Origin: Saprospirales bacterium
Lineage (GTDB): Bacteria; Bacteroidota; Bacteroidia; Chitinophagales; Saprospiraceae
NCBI GenBank assembly: GCA_016711045.1
Contig: JADJTT010000008.1
Coordinates: forward strand, 124,001-188,000
DNA: 64,000 nt
Reading direction: 5' to 3'
Part shown: piece after piece, positions 24,912-32,701 of the stretch
Numbering within the stretch: the first letter of the stretch is position 1
Layout of the letters: every line of letters begins with the position of its first letter
The notes under the pieces: generated by a model
Told to the model about the DNA's origin: nothing
Databases searched by the model: none
The model's input: only the letters and a program-made list of their open reading frames with translations
Made by a program: the position numbers and the translations under genes

Positions 24912-26468
24912 ATGGCAAGACGACTCACCACTTTTTCCAAATTCGCCATAACCCTTCTTATCGTGGGAGGGGTCGCGTTTATTGGAAAATACGTGTTAGA
25001 TAACACCGAATTTGGCCAATCGCTGCGCAATCAGGGCGATCAGGGCTCCACGAAGACAACTACCAGCTCCAAATCCCAGAGTAAGGACGATGTGATCAGT
25101 GTCGGCGTGGTTACCTGGGGGGGCTATGCCGGTGGGCAGTACTTCAACGAAGGCTTTGCGGCTAATACCAGTTCCCGCTTTTACCAGGATTACGGCTTCC
25201 AGGTAGAATTTAAGGTACTCGACGATTTCGACGCATCCCGCGCCGCCTGGAAGCGGGATGAAGTACAGCTTCTCTGGTGTACGATCGACGCCTTTCCCAC
25301 AGAGGTCAACGGGCTGAAGGATTTCGACCCGGTAGTCGTCTGGCAGGCCGACTGGTCGCGCGGGGGTGATGCCATCGTTTCCCGAAGAGGGATCAACTCG
25401 GTAGCTGACCTCAAAGGCAAAAAGATTGCCGTGGCGGAATTGACGCCTTCGCATTCTTTCCTGATCTGGCTGCTCGAAGCAGGGGGGCTCTCCATCAAAG
25501 ACGTGGAGATCATCCCGCAATCCAATGCCATCGACGCTGCCGAAGTATTTAAAGCGCAGCGGGTAGATGCGGCCGTAGTCTGGAGTCCGGACGATGAAGC
25601 CTGCCTGCGCGCGGTGCCGGGATCAAGGGTCCTGGAAAGTACGCGTTCCGCCTCTAACATCATCGCCGATGTGTTCATTGCCAAACGCGGATTTGTGGAG
25701 GCCAATAAGGACCGGATGCGTCAACTTTATGAAGGCTGGATGAAAGGCGCCGCCGAGATCAATGCGTCCGACACCAACAAGCGCAAAGCTGCGCGCATTC
25801 TTTCGGAGAATTTTCCCGGTTTCTCTGAAGAAGATACCTACAGCGCCATCAATAACGTACGCCTTTGCACCCATGGCGACAACCTCAATTTCTTTGCGCT
25901 GAATACTGACTATCAGGGGGTGACCGGCAACAGCCTCTACACCCGGATGGCCAACGTATACCGCGACCTGGGCTTTATCAACGGCGGGGTGCCTAATTGG
26001 CGCCTGATCGCCTATCCGGACCTGGTGGCTTCTACCAACCTGAGCGGTACGGACAACCTGGCCGAAGCCGAAAAGGAATTCACCAAACTCCCCGAAGCCG
26101 AAGGACGGGAAAAAGAAGCGGTGGCTTCCAAGCCGGTGAGTATCACCTTCCGCTCGGGCGAGTATCAGCTGGATGAGAATGCCAAATACATCATCGACAA
26201 GGAATTCGTCGAGATCGCCAAGGCTTTCTCCAACGCCCGTATTCGCATCGAAGGCAACACGGACAACGTCGGTAGCCGTGCGACTAATATTTCTCTATCC
26301 CAAAAACGGGCTGAGGCAGTCAAAAACTACCTGGTAAGCGTACACAAAATGCCGGCCAGCCGCTTCATCGTGATCGGCAACGGTCCCGATAAACCGGTAG
26401 CCAGCAATGATACCGAAGATGGGCGTTCGAGAAACCGGCGCACCGATTTCCAGATTGTAAGAGAATAA
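24912..26468 (+). CDS. Substrate-binding protein fused to OmpA peptidoglycan-binding domain
   Basis: 518 residues in three parts. An N-terminal membrane anchor (FAITLLIVGGVAFIGKYVL), not a lipoprotein signal. A periplasmic NMT1/SsuA/TauA-type binding domain, about 55-345 (VGVVTWGGYAGGQYFNEG, AAVVWSPDDEACL), the class that feeds TauC/SsuC-like permeases with small anions or organic molecules. A C-terminal OmpA-like domain, about 405-518 (GNTDNVGSRATNISLSQKRA and DGRSRNRRTDF), expected to bind diaminopimelate in peptidoglycan. NCBI calls this architecture 'phosphate ABC transporter substrate-binding/OmpA family', but the ligand is not shown to be phosphate. The protein would bridge the inner membrane and the cell wall next to its transporter. 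Confidence 0.85.
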   Translation: MARRLTTFSKFAITLLIVGGVAFIGKYVLDNTEFGQSLRNQGDQGSTKTTTSSKSQSKDDVISVGVVTWGGYAGGQYFNEGFAANTSSRFYQDYGFQVEFKVLDDFDASRAAWKRDEVQLLWCTIDAFPTEVNGLKDFDPVVVWQADWSRGGDAIVSRRGINSVADLKGKKIAVAELTPSHSFLIWLLEAGGLSIKDVEIIPQSNAIDAAEVFKAQRVDAAVVWSPDDEACLRAVPGSRVLESTRSASNIIADVFIAKRGFVEANKDRMRQLYEGWMKGAAEINASDTNKRKAARILSENFPGFSEEDTYSAINNVRLCTHGDNLNFFALNTDYQGVTGNSLYTRMANVYRDLGFINGGVPNWRLIAYPDLVASTNLSGTDNLAEAEKEFTKLPEAEGREKEAVASKPVSITFRSGEYQLDENAKYIIDKEFVEIAKAFSNARIRIEGNTDNVGSRATNISLSQKRAEAVKNYLVSVHKMPASRFIVIGNGPDKPVASNDTEDGRSRNRRTDFQIVRE

Positions 26469-26477
26469 TTTATGTAG

Positions 26478-26512
26478 GGGCGCAAAATCTTGCGCCCTTA
26501 CCCTTCACCCTT
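26478..26512. repeat. REP-like hairpin element with CCCTTCA heptamers, copy 1
   Basis: GGGCGCAA (26479-26486) pairs with TTGCGCCC (26491-26498) over a 4-nt loop, followed by TTACCCTTCACCCTTCACC, in which ACCCTTC is repeated every 7 nt. The same layout recurs at 38660. It occupies most of the 56-nt gap between the binding protein and the permease gene. Confidence 0.65.
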
Positions 26513-26524
26513 CACCAAATAATC

Positions 26525-27517
26525 ATGTTCCAACTCAGAGGTTCTCTCACCGGCAGGCAATCCATCATATTGGGGATTGCCGGGTTGCTAATTTTTCTGG
26601 GCATCTGGTGGCTTCTCGCCGAAGCGTTTGCCGTGGATCGCAATGAAGCGGAGCTCAACCTTCCACCTGACCCGGACGCAGAGGAGATGGTCACTTACCG
26701 ACTACGCGATTCCGATCCTTTGGAAAATGCAGTGCTGGAAAATGCGGGAGAAGGGACTTATACCGGACTGACCATTGCCTTTCCGGATACAGCGCACGCT
26801 AATGGGGGAGCTTTTTTCTCCCTGGTCGACAATGCCAATGGCACTTTTTCCATCGATCCCGTTACGGGAAGGGTAGTAGTCGCGCGCGCTCAGGGCCTGG
26901 ACTACGAGCGCGCCACCTCACTTTCCATTGTGGTTTCCGGTGAAGATGGAAAAAGGGAGAAAGCAACGGGCAATTTTTATATCCAGGTGGGCGATCTCAA
27001 TGAATTTCCCGTAGGTCAGATCGAAGATGTGGATACCAAACCCAATGAGGTGGACCGGCAAGCGCCAATGGGCGCCGCTACAGGGCTCACGGTATATGCT
27101 CAGGACCCCGATGCGAGTGATCGGGTTCAATATAAGTTGTTGGAGCAGGTGCGAAAGATTTTTGCAGTAGATCCCAATTCAGGACAAGTGACTGTTGCTG
27201 ATACCCTGGCCTTGCGATCAATTCGTACGCTCCGGGCATATCTGGGCGTAGAAGCGCTAAGTGAAGATGGGTCTTTTTCCGTTGATACCTTTGAAATTGC
27301 CCTGAAAGACGGAGGAGCAGCAGTACCCGGCGGAGAGAAAGCCAATACCAAATCGGAAAAGTGTATCCCATTCTACCCACCCCTAAATTGGTCGTTGAAT
27401 CGGTGCCCGAATTGTTGTACCAGGATAAACTGCTTTCCAATACCTGGCAGTCTATCTGGATCAACATCCGGGGGTATATGTGGGCGATCCTGTTGTCTGT
27501 CCCGATCGGTTTTCTGA
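26525..27517 (+). CDS. ABC permease N-terminal part: first helix plus inserted cadherin-like repeats (frameshifted)
   Basis: The protein begins MFQLRGSLTGRQSI with a membrane helix at about 13-33 (ILGIAGLLIFLGIWWLLAE), like the first helix of TauC/SsuC-type permeases. Instead of the usual short loop, about 240 residues of two cadherin-like repeats follow: FSIDPVTGRVVVARAQGLDY with the linker motif VGDLNEFP, then FAVDPNSGQVTVADTLAL and AEDG-like VEALSEDGSFSVDTFEI. Real sequence ends at about 27358; the last 52 residues in this frame are out-of-phase permease DNA. Adding one A to the run at 27357-27360 joins it to the permease core that starts KVYPILPTPKL, giving 568 residues. Confidence 0.75.
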   Translation: MFQLRGSLTGRQSIILGIAGLLIFLGIWWLLAEAFAVDRNEAELNLPPDPDAEEMVTYRLRDSDPLENAVLENAGEGTYTGLTIAFPDTAHANGGAFFSLVDNANGTFSIDPVTGRVVVARAQGLDYERATSLSIVVSGEDGKREKATGNFYIQVGDLNEFPVGQIEDVDTKPNEVDRQAPMGAATGLTVYAQDPDASDRVQYKLLEQVRKIFAVDPNSGQVTVADTLALRSIRTLRAYLGVEALSEDGSFSVDTFEIALKDGGAAVPGGEKANTKSEKCIPFYPPLNWSLNRCPNCCTRINCFPIPGSLSGSTSGGICGRSCCLSRSVF

Positions 27518-28230
27518 TCGGCCTGATGCCGATTGCCAAGGGTTTATTCAGCAAGCAGGTCGACGCCCTGCGCTATCTGCCGCTTACGGCCTTGACGGGG
27601 CTTTTCATCATTTGGTTTGGTATTGAGGACGAGATGAAAGTGGCCTTTCTGGCGTTCGGTATCATTGTCTACCTGCTCCCGGTGGTGGTGCAGCGCATTT
27701 TTGAGGTGGAAGAGGTCTACACGACCACGGTATTTACCCTCGGCGCCAACAATTGGCAGACTATCCGGACCGTCTACATTCCTTCCGTCATGTCCAAAGT
27801 CATTGACGATATCCGGGTATTGACGGCTATTTCCTGGACGTACATCATCATCGCCGAATTGCTCAACCGGCAAGGGGGTATCGGGGCCTTGATCTATATC
27901 AAATCCCGGCAGGGGGAGATACCCAAGGTATTTGCCATGCTGATCGTCATCGTACTGATCGGCTTTTTACAAGATCGCATTTTCGTGTGGCTTGATCATC
28001 GCTTATTTCCCCATAAATACTTCAAAACAGTGGTACCCGGACTACGGGAAACCGAGGCAGGCATTCTGGTAATCCTGGGCACCTTGGTGCTGCTGCTGCT
28101 GCAGGGCTGGCTCTTCCCGGCTTTTTCAGAATGGATGGATATACTGGCTATCCTCACGATTATTTCCGCATTGGTGATCATCCTGTTTGGAGAGATCAAG
28201 ATTCGCAGGGCTGTGGCTCAGGCTAAATAA
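27361..28230 (+). CDS. ABC transporter permease core, TauC/SsuC type
   Basis: This frame starts at a GTG within the coding sequence rather than at a true start. The protein begins at ILPTPKLVVESVPELL, the conserved entry motif of BPD_transp_1 permeases of the nitrate/sulfonate/taurine type, and has about six membrane helices. The ATPase-coupling EAA-like loop is ATTVFTLGANNWQTIRTVYIPSVMSKVIDDI, with the preserved G and the P near its end. Two extra helices close the protein (LGTLVLLLLQGWLF; ILAILTIISALVIILFG). In the sequence as given it lacks a first helix; the missing piece is in the upstream frame. Its ATPase follows after 14 nt. Confidence 0.85.
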   Translation: MYPILPTPKLVVESVPELLYQDKLLSNTWQSIWINIRGYMWAILLSVPIGFLIGLMPIAKGLFSKQVDALRYLPLTALTGLFIIWFGIEDEMKVAFLAFGIIVYLLPVVVQRIFEVEEVYTTTVFTLGANNWQTIRTVYIPSVMSKVIDDIRVLTAISWTYIIIAELLNRQGGIGALIYIKSRQGEIPKVFAMLIVIVLIGFLQDRIFVWLDHRLFPHKYFKTVVPGLRETEAGILVILGTLVLLLLQGWLFPAFSEWMDILAILTIISALVIILFGEIKIRRAVAQAK

Positions 28231-28244
28231 AATTGCATACCACC

Positions 28245-29042
28245 ATGTTTAAAGATACGGAACTCCCCAATATTGTCGAGCTGCGCAACGTCAGTCAGAG
28301 CTACGACGGAGGCCAGTCTTATGTAATCCAAAATACCCAGATGCTGATCGAAGATAAGCCCGACAAGGGGCAGTTTATCGTGATCCTGGGCGCTTCGGGT
28401 TGTGGCAAATCGACTATTCTGCGCTATATCGCAGGGCTGCAGAAACCCACGGAAGGCGACGTGTTGATCCACGATAAGCCCATCACTTCCCAAAACCGGG
28501 TGAGTATGGTCTTTCAACAATATTCTTCCCTGCCGTGGATGACGGTGCTCGACAATGTGGCCCTGGGGCTACGGTACAAAGGCATAGATGAAAAAGAACG
28601 CAATCAGCGGGCCATGGAGCTTATCGAGATGGTAGGCCTGGCCGGGCACGAGAAGAAATTTGCCCAATATCCCACCCTTTCCGGTGGGCAGTTACAGCGG
28701 GTGGCTATCGCCCGCAGCATGATCGCCAACCCGGAGATCCTGCTGATGGACGAGCCCTTTGGCGCCCTCGATATCAATACCCGCCTGCAAATGCAGGAAT
28801 TACTGCTGGATCTGTGGTACAAATTTCACCCAACCGTGGTGTTCGTGACCCACGATATTTCCGAAGCTGTTTACCTCGCCGATGATATCTACATGATGAA
28901 AAAAGCCCCCTCCCGCTTTGTAGAGCATGTGGTCGTCGACCTCCCCTACGAACGGGACCGGGAGATCAAGCGCCAGACCCACTTCATGGAGCTGGTCAGG
29001 GATGTGGAGGATCGGATGCTGGGGATAGTGACTGGTGACTAG
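28245..29042 (+). CDS. ABC transporter ATP-binding protein, TauB/SsuB type
   Basis: 265 residues from ATG 28245. All nucleotide-binding motifs are present: Walker A GASGCGKST, Q-loop VFQQYSSLPW, signature LSGGQLQRVAIAR, Walker B ILLMDEPFGALD and the switch His in VTHDISEAVYLAD. The pattern FGALD and EAVYLAD is typical of the SsuB/TauB/NrtD group, in keeping with the permease. It energises the transporter of this operon from the cytoplasmic side. The last codons (VTGD-stop) lie inside a heptanucleotide repeat array, so the C-terminus has probably been set by that array. Last gene of the operon. Confidence 0.92.
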   Translation: MFKDTELPNIVELRNVSQSYDGGQSYVIQNTQMLIEDKPDKGQFIVILGASGCGKSTILRYIAGLQKPTEGDVLIHDKPITSQNRVSMVFQQYSSLPWMTVLDNVALGLRYKGIDEKERNQRAMELIEMVGLAGHEKKFAQYPTLSGGQLQRVAIARSMIANPEILLMDEPFGALDINTRLQMQELLLDLWYKFHPTVVFVTHDISEAVYLADDIYMMKKAPSRFVEHVVVDLPYERDREIKRQTHFMELVRDVEDRMLGIVTGD

Positions 29043-29133
29043 TCAGCAGTTAGCAGTTAGCAGTTAGCAGTTAGCAGTCAGCAGTTAGCAGTCAGCAGTC
29101 ACCACCAGTCACCAGTCACCAGTCACCAATAAT
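29029..29133. repeat. Heptanucleotide tandem array with CAGT core (largest copy)
   Basis: About thirteen 7-nt units of the forms GTTAGCA, GTCAGCA and GTCACCA run from the end of the ABC ATPase gene to the end of the convergent J-domain-like gene. The units supply TAG for the plus-strand gene and TGA for the minus-strand gene. Related arrays are at 40400, 46002 and 55640. Confidence 0.8.
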
Positions 29134-29756
29134 GAAGGCTTCCTGATTGCCATCAACATCGAATTTGGCTCTACCTCGATCTTTTGCCCATGGATGATCA
29201 GGCTGGTGGCGCGGCCCTGGATGCGCTGGTAGAGCCAATTGACGATATCCTCGATCGAATCCTCTTTTCCGAAGGTCAGGTACATGCGAATGGTTTCGCT
29301 GTAGCCGATCCGCGTGCCCTGATGCGATTCATCCATGATGATGTAGGCATTGGCTGTATCCGGTATTTTGAATTGTTCCCCGAGGGTAAGCCAGCGATAG
29401 AAGGTGCCGAACAAGTTGTATTTGAGGTCTTTATCAGCAGTGATCACTTCTATTTTCAGGCCGTCGAAGGCGTAGAACGCATTGCGGGCAGGATCATTTC
29501 CCTTCGGAGCCACAGGTAATTCTCCCTTAAAATAAGACTCCATTTTGGCCGATAGCTCTTCGATCTGTTGAAAGCGTTCGGTCGCCATTTCCCGGACGGT
29601 TTCGTCTTCGAACTTTTCGAAATTGTCGGGGTGGTATTTCGTGCGCAGTTCCTTTTTTGCATACTGGAACTCTTCTTTTGTCAGCTCTTCCAGTTTCTTT
29701 CCGAAATATTTTTGGATCGCTTCTTTTTCCTGGATATTGAGAGATTCTGTGGTCAT
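29109..29756 (-). CDS. J-domain-like protein
   Basis: 215 residues from ATG 29756; the frame continues upstream to 29975 but through the divergent promoter region, so I prefer the internal ATG (MTTESLNIQEKEAI). Residues 15-75 read as a J domain: KEEFQYAKKELRTKYHPDNF with the invariant HPD, then a long helix (EMATERFQQIEELSAKMESY). In true J domains HPD stimulates DnaK ATPase. The C-terminal half (about 80-215) is an unrecognised alpha/beta domain (LKIEVITADKDLKYNLFGTF; YIIMDESHQGTRIGYSETIR; GRATSLIIHGQKIEV). The last residues (VTGDW) are encoded by the heptamer array. It is divergent from an M56-like gene. Confidence 0.65.
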   Translation of the reverse strand: MTTESLNIQEKEAIQKYFGKKLEELTKEEFQYAKKELRTKYHPDNFEKFEDETVREMATERFQQIEELSAKMESYFKGELPVAPKGNDPARNAFYAFDGLKIEVITADKDLKYNLFGTFYRWLTLGEQFKIPDTANAYIIMDESHQGTRIGYSETIRMYLTFGKEDSIEDIVNWLYQRIQGRATSLIIHGQKIEVEPNSMLMAIRKPSLLVTGDW

Positions 29757-29935
29757 TGGCGTTGGAATTATTGGGAAAACATGTTGAAAGAACGCCTTGG
29801 TAGCGGCCAGGGTTTTTGCATCTTCTGATTTACCAAGATATTTTGCAATTTTCTGACCAATAAGGCACGCGAATTGGTGGTAGGGCGTTTTCCTAAAAGC
29901 CTTTTTAGTACCTTGATTGCTTCCAATACGAAATA

Positions 29936-32701
29936 ATGGCAAACTCGCTTTTTCAATACTGGCTGGAATCGACAATAGGCCTGCTGTTATTTTGGGGGCT
30001 TTATCGGGTATTTCGCACCCGCCTTTCCTTGATTTTCCGAAAATCCTTTTTGATACTGACGCCGGCGTTGGCCATTGTCATTCCCTTGTTGGATTGGAAT
30101 TTGCCTGACCAATCGTCCAATTTTGCGGATTCGTCCCTGTTCGATTCCTGGCTTGAGCGGTGGGAGCATGTATTTAGAGGGACGGTACAAATTACCGGAG
30201 TAAGCTTGCTGAGCCTGGTGTATTTTTTTGTCACGGCCGTGCTGTTGTTCCGGTTGATTGACCGGCTGGCAGCTAGCTGGCAACAGCTTGATTACTGGCA
30301 TGCGTTGGAGGTACTTATGCTGGAAGGAGGGTTGGCCTTGCTTTGGTTTCAACCCATGCTCTTTCTTTTTCGAAGGGAAGTAGGGAAGGTTGAGGGGGAA
30401 GGCATTGCAGCGAAGTCGTCCATCTGGGCTGAACTGGGACTGGCTCTCCCGGCGCTCGGCGCTACATTCCTCCTATCCTGGCTCTTCGCGGCCGACCAGA
30501 TCTGCCATGCACCCATGTGGAACCAGGTGGAGAGCAAAACGAACGAATGGCAAGCCCGGTTGGAAGCGCCTCTTTTTCAACTGGGCGCCCCTATGCCTGC
30601 ACAAACCCTGATGGGGTGGGGGGGATACTGGACCACGTTCACGCCATTGCCGCTGGATTCATTGGCCCTGACGCCCGTGCGCCTGCTCAGTCCGTTTGAA
30701 TATTATACCATCTCCGGGCAGTTGTGGACCTGGCGGAAAGACGGCTGGGATATGACGCCCCATTCCGTATCGGCGCTTGCCGTCTTTCCCTTCCAAACCG
30801 ATCCTGTCCATTTGAACAGTTTTATAGAAATACAGCATTTTCTTGATACCCAGCGCTTTGCCACTGAAATGACCTTGTTTTTAAAAATTGAGGACGAGGG
30901 GCAGCAACCCTGGTTGGGGGTGATCGGAGTGAGTGAAAAAGGGAGGGTATATGGATTTGACGATGTGCTCCAAAACTGGGGTCCTTCGATGCCTCTGTTG
31001 CATTGGAGAAAAGGGAATAATGGGCGAACCCTTGCCGAGCTCGTGCCCCATAGCCCATACAGGGTGGTTTGGGGCGACTTAAACCTGCCCCTCGACCTGC
31101 GTGCCAATCCCAACGTGTACGGGGGCAATTCTGCAGTGGATTTGGAGGAGATGCAATCCTATCTCGATCATCCCATTCGCTTTTATTACGGAGATTCCCT
31201 GCTGGCGCCCGAGTCGGTTTCGGTCAGAGAAATGGATGAATATTCCAGACCCAATAATAATTTTTCTGGGGTGCGAACCGTGCGTCGGGACAGCGTGGAT
31301 ACATACCTGGAAACGGGTCAGATCGAGCTTCGTCCGGCCACCACCTGGACAATTATCGCGTCGCTACCGGGGGAGGTGAGCGTGAATGCCATCAGTATCT
31401 ATATCCGGGATACGGATGCGCCTTATGATCCGCCTGTTTCGGCGCAAAAAATCCCCCGTGTCGACAGCCTGTTTTCGTTCCAGTTGGTCACCCGGAACGG
31501 CCTTCCTTCCAAATTGCGGATCGACACCACGTTGGCCCGGAATCAACGGATCATTGATATGTACCGGTTCAATGATTCCTATCAGATCATCCATCTGCCG
31601 GGGTTTGAGACGTTTGACCGGCTGGTCCAGATGCCCGACAACAGGATGTCCCTGGTGCGGGAAGAAGGGTTGCCGGTTGATTCGATATTCATGGGAGATC
31701 AGCTTCCGGAGTTGTCTTATGAGACACTAGGTACATTGTATTTGGAATGGGGGAACCTGTTTGCTGCGCCCAATAGCAAGGTGTATTCACTGGAAGAGTG
31801 TATGTCCCAGCTACCTGAAATTCCTTCGCTTCACACACCCGGAAAAACCCTGGAAATCCGGTCTTTTGTGATGTATGTTTTTCGGGAAGACAAACCGCTT
31901 CATGCATTGTGGTATTCGCCGGATCAGATTGCGCAGTGGCAGGTGGACAGCCTGGCTACCTGGATACGGCCGAAGACCTCTTTGTTTTTGGACCAGATCG
32001 TAGTCGCCGATGCCAATGGTGAATTATTCGCGGTGCCTCTCTCCTTTGCGCTACACATTGGCAAGTCAGAGCGCGATATTCGCTGGAAGGTTACGATCGA
32101 ACAGGTACCTGCATGGGAAGTGGGGGAGCCTGAACGGGTTGAAGACGCACAATCGTTGAAGTTTCAAAACTACCAATTGAGCGATCTCATTGCCCGGCTT
32201 GCATTGCATCCCAAAAACCGGATGGAATTCCGTGGGTTGAAAGACGATCCGGTGGTCAATGTGCAACTTTCCGCAGATGGTCCCTTGCCTGCCCGCGCAC
32301 AGGAGTTCCTCTTGAATGAATTGCAAAAGCGGTACCGTTTCGAGTTTTCCTATGAGCGGCTCGACCGCCCCAATTGGCGGCTGCACCTCAAAGACCCGGA
32401 CTTGCTAAACCGGGCTATTTTCGAGGGAGAAACACCCCCGGAGGAAAACATCCGTGTTTTTCAGTGGGACGGCACCCATGTGCTGACAGGGGTTACGCTC
32501 AACGAACTGGGCTACCATCTCGAGGAGCGCTTCGACGAGATTATCGAATGGTTTCCCAATGCCTTTTTAGACGATCGATTCAGTTTCTCGCTCAATTGTT
32601 CCTCCCTGGGCGCCCTCCAATTGCAGCTGGAAACGGAATACGGCATCGTTTTTCAGCGCATGGATACCTTGTGGCAGGGGATGGTCGTGCGGTTTTACTA
32701 G
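29936..32701 (+). CDS. M56-like membrane protein lacking the zinc motif, with large extracytoplasmic region
   Basis: 921 residues. The N-terminus has BlaR1/M56-like topology: two helices (IGLLLFWGLYRVF; SFLILTPALAIVIPLLDW), a third (ITGVSLLSLVYFFVTAVLLF), a short internal loop, then WHALEVLMLEGGLALLWFQPMLFLFRRE, which aligns with the M56 core LxxExxxxxxWFNPxxW but has no HExxH before it. After another helix (ALPALGATFLLSWLFAAD) about 650 periplasmic residues follow, probably beta-rich. The last 120 (DLLNRAIFEGETPPEEN to MVVRFY) resemble the TIGR03435/DUF3738-type or STN-like fold seen on other M56-family proteins. It is likely a non-proteolytic sensor or structural relative. No BlaI gene is adjacent. 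Confidence 0.65.
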   Translation: MANSLFQYWLESTIGLLLFWGLYRVFRTRLSLIFRKSFLILTPALAIVIPLLDWNLPDQSSNFADSSLFDSWLERWEHVFRGTVQITGVSLLSLVYFFVTAVLLFRLIDRLAASWQQLDYWHALEVLMLEGGLALLWFQPMLFLFRREVGKVEGEGIAAKSSIWAELGLALPALGATFLLSWLFAADQICHAPMWNQVESKTNEWQARLEAPLFQLGAPMPAQTLMGWGGYWTTFTPLPLDSLALTPVRLLSPFEYYTISGQLWTWRKDGWDMTPHSVSALAVFPFQTDPVHLNSFIEIQHFLDTQRFATEMTLFLKIEDEGQQPWLGVIGVSEKGRVYGFDDVLQNWGPSMPLLHWRKGNNGRTLAELVPHSPYRVVWGDLNLPLDLRANPNVYGGNSAVDLEEMQSYLDHPIRFYYGDSLLAPESVSVREMDEYSRPNNNFSGVRTVRRDSVDTYLETGQIELRPATTWTIIASLPGEVSVNAISIYIRDTDAPYDPPVSAQKIPRVDSLFSFQLVTRNGLPSKLRIDTTLARNQRIIDMYRFNDSYQIIHLPGFETFDRLVQMPDNRMSLVREEGLPVDSIFMGDQLPELSYETLGTLYLEWGNLFAAPNSKVYSLEECMSQLPEIPSLHTPGKTLEIRSFVMYVFREDKPLHALWYSPDQIAQWQVDSLATWIRPKTSLFLDQIVVADANGELFAVPLSFALHIGKSERDIRWKVTIEQVPAWEVGEPERVEDAQSLKFQNYQLSDLIARLALHPKNRMEFRGLKDDPVVNVQLSADGPLPARAQEFLLNELQKRYRFEFSYERLDRPNWRLHLKDPDLLNRAIFEGETPPEENIRVFQWDGTHVLTGVTLNELGYHLEERFDEIIEWFPNAFLDDRFSFSLNCSSLGALQLQLETEYGIVFQRMDTLWQGMVVRFY

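Noticed and set aside
27350..27365. Programmed frameshift in the ABC permease
   Set aside because: The site (G-GAA-AAG) does not allow tandem re-pairing of both codons; an A-AAG single slip is possible but weaker than the explanation by one missing base.
29029..29133. A CRISPR array
   Set aside because: Units are 7 nt with no spacers between them and no cas genes; it is a simple tandem array.
29757..29975. Longer N-terminus for the J-domain-like protein
   Set aside because: The extension overlaps the divergent gene's start and spacer and has no domain; ATG 29756 gives a compact J domain at the N-terminus.
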